A stretch of 64,000 nt of DNA from Paraphysomonas bandaiensis (Eukaryota; Chrysophyceae): NCBI GenBank assembly GCA_965644295.1, contig CBFFRP010000035.1, positions 124,001-188,000 on the forward strand. The letters are read 5' to 3'. The notes beneath the pieces were generated by a model, which was not told where the DNA came from, did not search any database, and saw only the letters and a list, made by a program, of their open reading frames with translations. The position numbers and the translations under genes were made by a program. Shown here in pieces: positions 34,801 through 45,874 of the stretch; positions within the stretch are counted from its first letter, which is position 1; each line of letters begins with the position of its first letter.

Positions 34801-36672
34801 AAATAGGTGCACATGTAGACAAGTATTTGGGGATGACTATAGGAGAAATATCATCCGCGTTGGAACCAGAAACTGATTCAAAAAGTCGAGAAGAACCAAT
34901 ATGCGAGACAGTGACTAGTGGTGGGAGGAGAAGGAGTTCTATCGACGAATTGACGACAGAATGCCAGCAGGAAGTGAAGCCAGAATCTGTGGAGAAAAAA
35001 AGAAAGCGATCACCAAATGAAGATACTTTATCGGTGAAAGTAAGTATGGGGCAAACCACAGAGGAGGGATCTTCAAGGCGTAAGAGTAAGGTCAATAAGC
35101 CTCCCGTGCCCGAATTAGCTGTCAATGTTCCTTTATTGCCTCATGTTGACTTCACACTTGTGGATAACATTGAACGAAAGTTTGCGAACACTAAATCCGA
35201 CTTTGAGAAAGAAGTGCGTAGTCTAGTACCGCAGTTATTGCCTTCCCAAAGCGAATCCGTAGACTGGGCCATTGTAAGTACTACTCCCGATGACGGATCC
35301 TCACAGAATTTAATACGACTCGAACGGATGCTGTCGACTATTCTTGCCATCCTTTCTAATGTATCTATTCCCTGCACTGGCGTGTATGGAAACATCAGCA
35401 AGCCAGGCTCATCCGATGATTGTATTGACGCTCTGATAGCTCGGCTGTCCGCTAATGAGAGCATATCGGATCGGTGGTGGGAAGTTCTAGAGTCGTCCAC
35501 GCAGCCGAGAAGTGTCCCTGTTAAGCGCACAAGAAGGCAATCTGCAAGAAAATCGAAATCGTTAAGTGGATATGGTACATCAAGTACTGAAGGCGAGGGC
35601 ACCTCTATTCCTAGGTCTGAAATAGAGGAGAAAGACAGTGGTGGAGTAGTAGAGGAAGATGAGAGAAAGTTATCTGAAGATTTTAATGAAATTCCCTATG
35701 ATGCCCTCCCAGATTACGATACACTGGTGATACATCCTATATGCTTGGATACTATGAAGAGCAAATTACAATCGCATTCTTATCGTTCGTTTTCTCAATT
35801 TGCTAAAGATTTTTATGAAATGCTCAGCAATGGTCGACAGATTACGGTTGATGGGTCAAAGGTGATTACTCGCATTGTAATTTTTGCATATTGTAGCCAA
35901 TATTATTTATTGCAACATGGTGAACCTGTGGCGATACGCACTATGTTATTTGCATTTAAACTTATTTTTACAGACATGGTGGGACACTCAGGTGCTAAGT
36001 GGTCTTTTTGCATACCTCCGCCAGTTGGGGTTGGAATCTACACCCGGAAATTGTCTGCTAAGACCTCACACTGATGGTGGAATATCGTATGCTAAGTGTA
36101 TCGGCGAAAGCTCCACCAATGCCGCAACTGTTCGAGGGTGTACTTTGTGCGAACAAAAGGTGATTTCTGTTATATACATATTTCACGACCATGTATACGT
36201 ACCCATGATGTCATTGTCTTTAAAGTTGTGTGTGTCATATGAATACATAGTTATAGTTTTCGACATACCTGGCAACCTCACGCGTTAATGTTCAATGATA
36301 TAGTGGAATGTTTCCGGAAATTTCTGTCGAACCGCCGTTTCTACTACAACTCCACGATCTAGTGGTCGCACAGCGTCGAAGTCTTCAAGTGGTTTGTGGA
36401 AGTGGGTGTGTACTGAGTGTATCAACACTATTCATACACATATATTGGGTATGGCGGTTAAGATATACTGGCCTGATGATGCCAAGTACTATGATGGGTG
36501 GATAGAAGCCTACGATGAGGTGTCTACTGAGCATCGGGTAAATTATTCTGATGGGGAATGGGAGTTTTTGCAGCTTCAAAGGGAAGATATTCTGTTTCGC
36601 ATGGACGGTGATGATTATTTGAAGTTATTTAAAGTTATAAGCGTGAGTCAGAAGTCTAAAGGGAAGAAATAA
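28801..36672 (+). CDS. Giant chromatin reader: three PHD-knuckle-ePHD modules, AT-hook, bromodomain-like, Tudor-like
   Basis: Ten exons encode 2303 residues: 28801-28848, 28896-29023, 29075-29489, 29729-30091, 30191-30331, 30457-30567, 30618-31008, 31102-35861, 35974-36159, 36304-36672. PZP 1 (about 17-195) is compact and BRPF/JADE-like: CDICLDG, ICEKCNVAVHQSCY, CEICLHKTGAFKRT, then an extended PHD. An AT-hook RRGRPPK lies near 240. PZP 2 (about 793-1090) starts CMCCFDG and has a Ser/Pro-rich insert before its ePHD. PZP 3 (about 1166-1510) starts CAICLGP and has a long insert before WKCAQC. A bromodomain-like segment (about 2059-2180) has VIHPICLDTMKSKL and FAKDFYEMLSNG. The last exon carries a CxxC pair and a Tudor-like domain (KIYWPDDAKYYDGWIEAYDE, about 2230-2280). 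Expected role: histone-tail reading in an acetyl- or methyltransferase complex. Confidence 0.88.
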
Positions 36673-37392
36673 AGAATATTCGCTTAATAGTGTAGAAAGA
36701 ATATTTTTGTAGAATATTATGAGAGTTGTAGTGTTGGGGATTGTGGTACCACACTCTGTACTTGTTAGTGTTTGAAAATCTAAAGGATATACATAATAAA
36801 TATTTGTATTTAGCGTTGACTCTTTTGTGATCACGCCACCATCTTCTTTGCGGATGTAAACTAATATATTGAAATCTTACACAACGATGTAGAAATTCCA
36901 GATCCACGACCAAAAGTACTGTCTCATTATCCAAAATAACACTGGGCAGCGTGTAGCCTTGAGTATTGCTGTTTCCTGTTTCTGAGTAATTAATCGTTGT
37001 ACTTCTAAGGTATTAGAATTGTGATTGTGACATGAAGAATAACGTGAGCTGCATGTATGCATGTATAGCCAGCAGATAATTTTCTGCCCACTTATAGCCA
37101 TATGCTTGTGATACAAGAGACACAAATAAGTGCCACTTGTGTAGACTTGTTTGGGCATCCGGGAATGGGTCCATCTCAAATCTCAAGGGAATCCGGGGTA
37201 TTGGGCTGCCTGCTGCTAAAGTCAAACATCTGGGCCGTTCACCTTGAGGACTCCAAAATGCTGAAGTTAGCAGCTGTCAAATATATCATCATTCTGCTTG
37301 CTCATTGAGTTTGCTTTGAGTGATAGAGCGAAAATGGTTGTACCTTTTGGTGCTTGCGGTGACGCACTAGCAGCTTTTATTGCGCTAAATAG

Positions 37393-38458
37393 CAGGGATG
37401 CGTAAATATTAATTGCAATTAACCCTCAACAAAGGCGGACTCGCACCTTTTCTTGGTGTTCTGGGGGATAAGTACCGGAGATATTTCTCTGGGAAACTAA
37501 CGTGAGCCGCAAACATATAGTCAGCAGATATTCTTCTGCCCACTCATAGCCGAATGCCTGTGTGGTATAAGGGACACCAATAAGTGTCACTTGTGTAGAC
37601 GTCTTTGGGCCCTGACGAATAAACAGGCATCCGGGAATGGGCCCTCCTCAAGGGCATCCGGGACAGGGCCCACCTGAATGGTAACCGGGGTATTGGGCTG
37701 CCTGCTGAAGTCAAGCATCCGGGATGTTCACCTTAAGAACTCAGAGCAGAAGTGGTCGCACCTTGGTGCTTGCGGCGACGCACAAGCAGCTTCAGTAGCG
37801 TTCAATAGTAGGATAAAAAAGTGTGTACTGATTAGTTACAGGTAGAGGTCTAACTAGTTTGTCTAGCTACTAAAAGCTGGTGCAGGTTGTTAACGCCTAT
37901 TGCTAATAATAAGACTTTCAATATAATTGCAATTAAATTTCAAACGTGTTTTAGCAACTAAATTCCAATTATTAATTATAGATCGCGCAATTATAATTGC
38001 TCATTACTCATTACTAGCACGAATATCATCTTCAACCGTACTTGCATTCCACTGCTCAACTTCCGTATATATCTTGAATCGTCATGATACAATACTTCGG
38101 TTTCACAGTTATAGCTATATATAGTATCTTTGACTACGTATTACTGTTTTTCACATTGTTTTTTTACGTATTCTACAGTACTATCTTAGAGAACCATACG
38201 TACAAAGAAACAGTACCTTTCTTAACATAAAGATATTTATAATGAGAGCCAGCCTTCCCACCACTTTAATAGCCATGAGTATAGGGGCATTAAGGGCAAC
38301 TCCTAACTCTAATATTTCGTCCTTATACCTTAGTATATAGTGAATAATTGCCACTTAATTGCAACCTTCCAACGAGGAATTATATTTGAAATTATTACGT
38401 ATACGTATATATTCTATGCAATTTAATTGCAATTCAATAAAATTGCTACGCAGCCCTG
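37393..38458. mobile_element. Non-autonomous hAT-type element, 1066 bp, exact 8-bp target duplication
   Basis: Left end CAGGGATGCGTA and right end TACGCAGCCCTG are inverted repeats with one internal mismatch. AATTGCAATTAA-type sequence follows on both inner sides. CTAAATAG flanks it at 37385-37392 and 38459-38466. No transposase frame is present. It hosts repeat copy C (37423-37924). Confidence 0.88.
37423..37924 (+). repeat. Interspersed repeat copy C, nested inside the hAT element
   Basis: Begins CCCTCAACAAAGGCGG like copy A and ends at the family tail. AATTGCAATTAA flanks it at 37411-37422 and 37925-37936, consistent with a 12-bp target duplication. This suggests later retroposition into the hAT element. 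Confidence 0.82.
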
Positions 38459-38744
38459 CTAAATAGTAGATATCAGACTTAAGCCCTGACTCTTAAACGC
38501 CTATTGCTAATAATAAGACATTCACTACTAAAATTATCTTACATTTCTAAACCAAACAACTTGCATTGGATCATCTTAGACTAATACTACTGATGCCACT
38601 CATATACTAATCATCAAACACGGAGGTGCAATATCATTGATATAATAGTAAATAGCAGCTGAAATACGATGGAAACGTAGTCTTTACTCATATGCACTTG
38701 TAAATGGTCACATGAAGCTTCCACCTGACATATACTTGACCCAA

Positions 38745-41184
38745 CTATTCCCACATCATGATATGCGAAATTCCAGCCACACTCTTCTTTTCATTTAGTT
38801 TGGATTCGAGGCTGAGCACATGCTGCCCAGAAGGGAAGTTCGACAAAAGAACACAGGCTCCTGCTAACTCAACGTCCATCCATATATTCCGCTTATCAGA
38901 AGGGGTATAATTTTTCAGTCGGTCGTCGGGGACATTCAGTTCAACTCTGAACTCAGTTGCATATTGAAAGTTGTTATAATGATAGGCGCAGACAATGATA
39001 GACTTATGCTTTCCAATATTAATCCGAAAATGAATTTCGCCTGAGTCTGGACCGTCAACAGCTGAGTACCCAGGCCTCAACTCGAGGTGCTCGTCATCAG
39101 GAAATAAATGGTACTCATATGAATCTAACTTCGATTGATGCTCATTAACCCACTTGTGAGTGCCAACGATAAGTTCAGACAAAGTTAAATTCGGGGCATA
39201 GTGAGGATGATAGTCAGTAAAGCACAAAGGTTTCGTTTCACAGTAGAGTGCTGAGCTAGCCCCTTTCCCACAAAACTGCGGGGGAGCAGGCTACAACGAT
39301 GAATAAATATATTATAACGTGCTTACTACGTACGACATATACTTACCTCTTCCTTAGTTCTGTACTTCTTATGCTCCGCATCATACTCTGTGTCGAGACG
39401 TTATACATTATACATAAAAGTCAACGTAACACAACGAGTGTTCCAAGCAATATATGGTACACAAACTATCCATATTCATTAAACTTACTTTTATACAACT
39501 CCTTTTTATCGGTGTTTCCCGATTTCACTTCTTTCTGTATTTCGTAAAGTGCGTCTAGAAAAGGAAGCCCATATATCCAAGTTATCAGCTCCCCTCTCAT
39601 CAAGTGGTAGGCGCGTGTTGGGTGCCATGATGCACCTTTCCCACTTGGTCCGCCATAGCTAATATAAGAACATAAACACAGTATTAGAAAAGCAACAATA
39701 TACAAGAAAAAAATACTCAGAGCACATCACACACATTGTCACATCTTTTTTGAAAAATCTGAGCTCCGTAGAACAGTTAGCGGAGAGTCGTCCCATCCCG
39801 CAAGTAATCTTCTTGTCGTATTCAATGATTCCCGCACAGACTTCAGGCTTGTGAACTCGCCATGCATCTGATCCTAAGACAGCGAGTCCATTTCCATATG
39901 ACTTGTACGCGTTAGCAGCGCGGCCGAACCTGAACAGAAAAAGATCACATAATAGACCAATAAAAGCGAAAGTGCTATAAATGTGTTGCAAGTATGCCTC
40001 AAATACAAACTCTAGAGTGCCACTCAAACAGAACAATAAACAGCAATTACGACTGTTAATACAGACGGACAAGGCTGACAAACAACCTGTTCGTGAACGT
40101 CCCATATTTCTTCATGCTTTCTATCAGATTATCTCTTTGGGCATGCACATCTTCATGCGTGGGCAACCACTGCTTCAAACCAGCAGATGCTTCGGTCCAT
40201 TCCTGCACAATGGGAACAACGGGCAGGAAACGTTAGAAAAGATGGTCAGCAGGCACACATACTAGTACCTCTGAGCTAAAGGGGGGATCGTCGGTAGACT
40301 CCTCCAAGCATGTTTTGCCGGTTGCCATCTCAGTACCTGACTGAGAGTAATACACAGAGCCAACATTTTTGGACCATATCGCAAACCGAGCTGCCATTTC
40401 AAACATGTCTTCGTTGTGACCACAGTTGAAGGACTGCTCCCTGTAGAGTATGGTTATATATATCTGGCAAAGTAAATCTTTCAAGCATACCAGCCAACCA
40501 TATCCGGATCAAACCCGCCCATAGACTCATAGCAATAGTTAGATGGGAAGCAGTTATTAGCGCCTTGTGCAATATTATGTACAATCATTTCGATGCCAGC
40601 AGCCGCCAGGGCCGGACTCATTCGCTTAAGTACAATCATAGGGTATGACTGGTTAAATAAGTTATCATGACCAGCGGTGACAGAAGATCCACCGAACACC
40701 ATCATGTATTTGGCATTGTCCGAAAGGATTTTCTTTGCCCAGTTAATCCGCAAGATAGCATAGCTCTCTCTACAAATAGAAAATTAGCTTAACACCTGAC
40801 ATGAAAAGATCACATAAAATACGCACTCATCAATATTTTGAGTCAACTCAAAGAGGAGTTTTCCTTGTGGGTGATTTAACTGAAATCGATTATAAATGAG
40901 GCTTAACATCTTCTGCGTTTCTTTTATGGAGTGCTCCAAATCAGACTGCGAATACAATCAGCCCATCATCTCATCTCATCATCAGATACCTCAGAGAACA
41001 GATCTCTGTGTGGGGAATCAGCGACTGTGTCGATAATTGTCTCTGATGAAGCATAGACCTCTCGAAGACCGCTGCTTGATCGATCTTCATTCATAAAATA
41101 CCATGACAGACGCAGACCACACACAACAACCACTAACAACACCACCCACTTCTTAATGCTATTTAACGTGTCTTTATTATCCAT
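38745..41184 (-). CDS. Membrane-anchored SGNH-hydrolase-like protein
   Basis: Nine exons encode 610 residues: 41184-40990, 40945-40827, 40769-40491, 40440-40269, 40202-40087, 39929-39735, 39658-39489, 39387-39347, 39290-38745. The first intron is only 44 bp. Residues about 12-30 form a hydrophobic anchor (WVVLLVVVVCGLRLSWYF), making it type II. GGSSVTAGHDNLFNQSYP resembles SGNH block I with Ser as candidate nucleophile, and NIAQGANNCFP may supply the block III Asn. HPTRAYHL, in a later exon, is a candidate for the catalytic His. I know similar unnamed proteins in algae and other protists, but not a function; an ester or glycan substrate is a guess. Confidence 0.8.
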
Positions 41185-41653
41185 CTTTATGTCTGGTTGA
41201 TGTTATATGAGTTGAATGCACATCGACATGCTCCTAACATACATGTATATATACATACATACACATATATATGCATGTATACTCACGTGTATGTGACAAG
41301 TTAAGTTCATGTACGGTACACTGGTATGTATACTGTACAGTAGATATGGTGCAGTACACTGCGGTAGATGTGTACGAATATTCTTCTGTCAAAATCAGCT
41401 GCCGTTCCTCAGAACGTATTCCGGTATTCTACATGGTGTAGTGTAGGTACTCGTGTGTCAAAACTGACCACATAACGAGAGAGGTCACCATAGAAAACCC
41501 AGTTTTTGTGGAAAAGTGTGGTGGAAACCGACATACAGTACGTAAATGTGTCGTATGTGTATGTGTATCATCGCTATAGTATGATCCACTACCTCAGCTT
41601 GCAGTGTATTAACAGACTCGTCAGCCTCATGTAACCTCTATCAGAGTTCAGAT
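41185..41653. promoter_or_regulatory. Divergent promoter spacer, SGNH / ankyrin-like gene
   Basis: This 469-bp spacer separates divergent starts and is rich in TGTA/GTAC words, including TACTGTACAGTAG and repeated ATACATACA. No gene seen. Function inferred from position. Confidence 0.45.
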
Positions 41654-43372
41654 ATGTTGCATATATCTGTTCTTAACGATGATGTGATTCGTCTCATCAT
41701 CTCTATGATCCCACACACAGCTCTCCTTCCTGTGATCATGACTTGTAAGAGATTTCACGATATCGCTGACACCATGAGAGATAAGAGGAGAGTACAGTCA
41801 CATGTATCTCACTATTGTATGACGAACTCAATGGTCTCATGGGCTCTGTTGATGGGCTGTCGAGAGAGCCTGATAATGAATGGATGTGCACTATATGGCA
41901 AACTAGAGCAGATGAAACACATCATAAGACATAATACACATACGCAGGACACTATGCGCATATGGGGTAAGGAGTGTACTTGCCATGCTGCATATAATGC
42001 TGCAAGAAGTGGACACCTAGATAAACTGCAGTGGCTTAGTTCACAAGACCCTCCATGTCCAAGGGATGAATGGACTTGCAGTGGTGCTGCTAGAGGTGGA
42101 CACTTGGATATTCTGAAGTGGCTTCGTTCGCAGGATCCTCCATGGCCATGGGATACACGGACTTGCATCGAAGCTGCAAGAGGTGGACACTTGGCTGTTC
42201 TGAAATGGCTTCGTTCTCAGGATCCTCCATGTCCATGGGATAGACAGACTTGCATTGGTGCCGCTAGAGGTGGACATTTGGATGTTTTGAAGTGGCTTCG
42301 ATCACAGGACCCTCCATGTCCATGGGATAGACAGACTTGCATTGGTGCCGCTAAAGGTGGACACTTGGATGTTTTGAAGTGGCTTCGTTCACAGGACCCT
42401 CCATGTCCATGGGATGGAATTACTTGCAGTGGTGCTGCTAGAGGTGGACACTTGGATATTCTGAAGTGGCTTCGTTCACAGGATCCTCCATGTCCATGGG
42501 ATGGAATTACTTGCATGGATGCTTCTGGTGGTGGACATTTGGATGTTTTGAAGTGGCTTCGTTCGCAGGATCCTCCATGTCCATGGGATAAATGGACTTG
42601 CATGGATGCTTCTGGTGGTGGACATTTGTATGTTTTGAAGTGGCTTCGTTCACAGGATCCTCCATGTCCATGGAACGAAGAGACTTGCAGTGGTGCTGCT
42701 AGAGGTGGATACTTGGATATACTGCAGTGGCTTCGATCACAGGATCCTCCATGCCCGTGGGACAGACAGACTTGCATTGGTGCTGCTAGTGGTGGACATT
42801 TGGCTGTTCTGCGGTGGCTTCGTTCGCAGGATCCTCCATGTCCATGGGACAGACAGACTTGCATTGGTGCTGCTAGTGGTGGGCATTTGGCTGTTCTGAA
42901 GTGGCTTCGTTCGCAGGATCCTCCATGTCCATGGGATGAACAATCTTGCATCGAGGCCGCTAGAGGTGGACATTTGGCTGTTCTGAAGTGGCTTCGCTCA
43001 CAGGACCCTCCATGCCCATGGGATAGAAGGACTTGCAGTGGTGCTGCTAGTGGTGGACACTTGGATATACTGCAGTGGCTTCGATCACAGGACCCTCCAT
43101 GTCCATGGGATAGTATTACTTGCAGTGTTGCTACTAGAGGTGGACATTTGGATGTTTTGAAGTGGCTTCGTTCACAAGATCCTCCACTGCCATGGGACAG
43201 ACAGACTTGCATTGGTGCTGCTAGTGGTGGGCATTTGGATGTTCTAAAGTGGCTTCGATCACAGGATCCTCCATGTCCATGGGATAGATGGAATTGTGCT
43301 GCTGCTGCTGCTAGGGGTGGGCACTTGTATGTTTTGAAATGGATTCGTTCACAGGACCCTCCATATACCTAA
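41654..43372 (+). CDS. F-box-like protein with 16 homogenised ankyrin-like repeats
   Basis: Single exon of 572 residues. An F-box-like head (LNDDVIRLIISMIPHTALL, then CKRFHDIAD, residues 7-45) is followed by about 16 repeats of 29 residues (87 bp), consensus HLDVLKWLRSQDPPCPWD plus a variable xxTCxxAAxGG. Variation is concentrated at the residues after PWD and in the IGAA/SGAA/MDAS block; the rest is almost invariant at DNA level. The last repeat stops at PPYT. Repeat-like sequence continues past the stop in another frame. Likely a substrate-binding SCF subunit by analogy. The long antisense frame is an artefact of the repeat. Confidence 0.88.
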   Translation: MLHISVLNDDVIRLIISMIPHTALLPVIMTCKRFHDIADTMRDKRRVQSHVSHYCMTNSMVSWALLMGCRESLIMNGCALYGKLEQMKHIIRHNTHTQDTMRIWGKECTCHAAYNAARSGHLDKLQWLSSQDPPCPRDEWTCSGAARGGHLDILKWLRSQDPPWPWDTRTCIEAARGGHLAVLKWLRSQDPPCPWDRQTCIGAARGGHLDVLKWLRSQDPPCPWDRQTCIGAAKGGHLDVLKWLRSQDPPCPWDGITCSGAARGGHLDILKWLRSQDPPCPWDGITCMDASGGGHLDVLKWLRSQDPPCPWDKWTCMDASGGGHLYVLKWLRSQDPPCPWNEETCSGAARGGYLDILQWLRSQDPPCPWDRQTCIGAASGGHLAVLRWLRSQDPPCPWDRQTCIGAASGGHLAVLKWLRSQDPPCPWDEQSCIEAARGGHLAVLKWLRSQDPPCPWDRRTCSGAASGGHLDILQWLRSQDPPCPWDSITCSVATRGGHLDVLKWLRSQDPPLPWDRQTCIGAASGGHLDVLKWLRSQDPPCPWDRWNCAAAAARGGHLYVLKWIRSQDPPYT

Positions 43373-43480
43373 GACGAATGCACATTATTGCTGCTGCTAG
43401 TGGTGGTCATTTGCATGTATTGAAGTGGCTTCGTTCACAGGGCCCTCCATGCCCCTGGGGTAAATGAGCCTGTGTACTGC
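41985..43480 (+). repeat. 87-bp coding tandem array, about 17 units
   Basis: Core TGGCTTCGTTCACAGGATCC recurs every 87 bp from about 42030 to 43440. The seventeenth unit lies after the stop codon, reads HLHVLKWLRSQGPPCPWG in a shifted frame and ends at TGA. A further decayed piece follows to about 43510. Confidence 0.9.
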
Positions 43481-45340
43481 TGCTAGGGATAGGCACTCGT
43501 ATGTTCTGAAGTTGCTATTCACTTTTTCCCATTTCGTTACTATGCTCGTGGGAGAAAAGTGAAGTGACTGGATACGTTATTATTATTGCACACACAACTG
43601 TGTCATTTCGCGAAATAAAGATCACCGCCAACATAATTTTAGCATTGTGGTAACAACCATTGATACGCTTTCGTACAACCATTGATACGCTTTCGTATCT
43701 GGAATATTAGAATATGGATCTTATTCTAGTATATTCAGTATGTCACTTCAAGACAATGTACGAGAATACAGTGAAATATAGTGATGTACAAATGCTGTGA
43801 TGATATTGAGAAACTGAAATAGTTTGATCGTTCAAGATATGTTCAGTAACGAGAGGTTCGCATATGTAGGATATTATGCAGGGATTATAATGAGTTAGTG
43901 TTGGTTATCACAACTTCGTGTAAACGATACTAATAAATCTATCTAGTCTTACGACAAATTCTCTCTGTGATCTAGTGTAAAATGAGCGTTTCTCAGCATG
44001 GAATAGTCACAATACTCCTGTTTCACAGTTTTATAGCACAACTAGATTTGCGCGACAATGAATTGGTTTGAAAATAATAATTGCAATTATTGTAAGTAGA
44101 TATCTCTCACCAACTAGTTGCCAATTAATTGTTAATATACAAGTATGATGTGCACTACAGTATATTGACTACGTATTACAGGTTGTTTTTTACATTATTG
44201 TATTTAACGAAATATTTATAGGCAGATTATGGACTATGGAACAGATCATATAAGTACAACAGACCTAAAAAATAATTCCAATTATTTGATACTAAACAAT
44301 GCACTCAAGTATTTCATAGTCCAGAATAAAGTATACTTGGACTTATATTTTGCATCATTGTGGCTATCATAATAGTGATTGCAATATATTGTGAGCCACT
44401 TTAACAGAACCAATATTGATGGAAATTTTGGCCCCACCACCAATCAATGTATTGCTTCCTAGCCCTGAAGTATAGTATAATTGACATATATTCACGATTC
44501 ATAATTGTATAACGTATAATAATCACAATTAATAGAGTGGTGCTTATATACATATACACACTCACACTAAGGTTAATACAATGAAAGTATTTCACAACAT
44601 GTCACCACATTACTGGAACAAGACAATGAGTGCCATGAACAATAGAAAACCTTCAACTGAAACTGGTCAGATCTGCACTTTGTTCAAAAGGGTTGGAGAT
44701 TTCGGACAAGATTTCCATTGAATGGTCAGTATGATTTATGGTTTTAATGAAATGAGATCACATCATCTCATAAGCAGTAATTTGACACGCAAAAGAGTGC
44801 CTCTATTGCTTATACTCGAGCTAGCACAGTGATGTCTTCGTCGATACTATAGTGAGAGATAATGGCTTCATACTCATGGATGCTGCAACCTCAATTATGT
44901 CCCTCCGTGAGTTAGAGGTGAAATACTTTCTAGTGCGCTGGATATACGATACCGTAACTGATCTGTGTAGTAAAGCGTGTACAGTTTAGAGAGAGAATGA
45001 ATCGTATATCTCTAACAGTACTACGAATATACAGCTATATATGTGAGATGCAGACGTGTATACACACACATGGCCTGACTGACTGTGTTAGTGAAGCCCT
45101 CACTCGTGTCTGTGAGTAGAGGCAGCAACAGTGTCTCTGAATGGTGTGCTCCTATTCACATATGCATGCAATGAGCACATGCTTCAAAGCGACACTGGCA
45201 TATAGACGTCTATCATACGCACACAGCAGTACGTACACAGATATACGACAGAGAAATACGTCGGTAACATACAGATATGGTGTTTGTACTGCTGTATGTG
45301 TACGGTGTATGTATGTACAGTGTATGTGTACGGGTGTGTG
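43373..45340. other. Intergenic, long non-coding stretch
   Basis: AT-rich, with decayed ankyrin repeat units at the left edge and an exact 22-bp tandem duplication (CAACCATTGATACGCTTTCG core) at 43655-43698. Several short frames (such as 44401-44595 minus) lack support. Confidence 0.55.
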
Positions 45341-45776
45341 CATGTACACAGCAGTGTGTGTGAGTGTATGTGTACGGGTGTGTGCATGTACAGCAGTGTG
45401 TGTGAGTGTATGTGTACGGGTGTGTGCATGTACAGCAGTGTGTGTGAGTGTATGTGTACGGGTGTGTGCATGTACAGCAGTGTGTGTGAGTGTATGTGTA
45501 CGGGTGTGTGCATGTACAGCAGTGTGTGTGAGTGTATGTGTACGGGTGTGTGCATGTACAGCAGTGTGTGTGAGTGTATGTGTACGGGTGTGTGCATGTA
45601 CAGCAGTGTGTGTGAGTGTATGTGTACGGGTGTGTGCATGTACAGCAGTGTGTGTGAGTGTATGTGTACGGGTGTGTGCATGTACAGCAGTGTGTGTGAG
45701 TGTATGTGTACGGGTGTGTGCATGTACAGCAGTGTGTGTGAGTGTATGTGTACGGGTGTGTGCATGTACAGCAGTG
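45341..45776. repeat. 42-bp minisatellite, about 10 copies
   Basis: The unit reads TGTACAGCAGTGTGTGTGAG followed by TGTATGTGTACGGGTGTGTGCA, repeated without interruption. Because 42 is a multiple of three and the unit lacks stops in several frames, long frames open on both strands; none is a believable protein. It ends about 100 bp upstream of the next gene start. The unit contains the TACAGCAGT word found in other promoters here. Confidence 0.95.
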
Positions 45777-45874
45777 AGGGATGAGGTCGTCTTGAGGATC
45801 TATGTCAGTATATCAGTATATCAGTATATTAGAATTCAGTAATTTCGGTGGAAGACAGCAGGCAGTTCTGTGCG

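Larger units (their letters stand above)
37040..38525 (+). repeat. Interspersed repeat copy B, split by a hAT insertion
   Basis: The left part (37040-37392) matches copy A from AACGTGAGC onward. The right part (38459-38525) resumes with CTAAATAGTAG and ends in the family tail TGACTCTTAAACGCCTATTG. The interruption at 37393-38458 is flanked by CTAAATAG on both sides, showing insertion into a pre-existing repeat. Confidence 0.85.
36673..38744. other. Intergenic region filled by nested repeats
   Basis: No gene. From 37040 to 38525 it consists of repeat copy B interrupted by a hAT-type element that itself carries repeat copy C. The rest is AT-rich. Confidence 0.75.

Noticed and set aside
42217-43212. 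331-codon open frame on the minus strand within the ankyrin-like gene
   Set aside because: It is created by the 87-bp in-frame repetition; the sense strand gives a protein family, the antisense gives none.
45141-45842. Long Cys/Val-rich or His/Thr-rich proteins in the 42-bp minisatellite
   Set aside because: Open frames on both strands follow from a stop-free unit whose length is divisible by three; no conserved domain or proper codon pattern.
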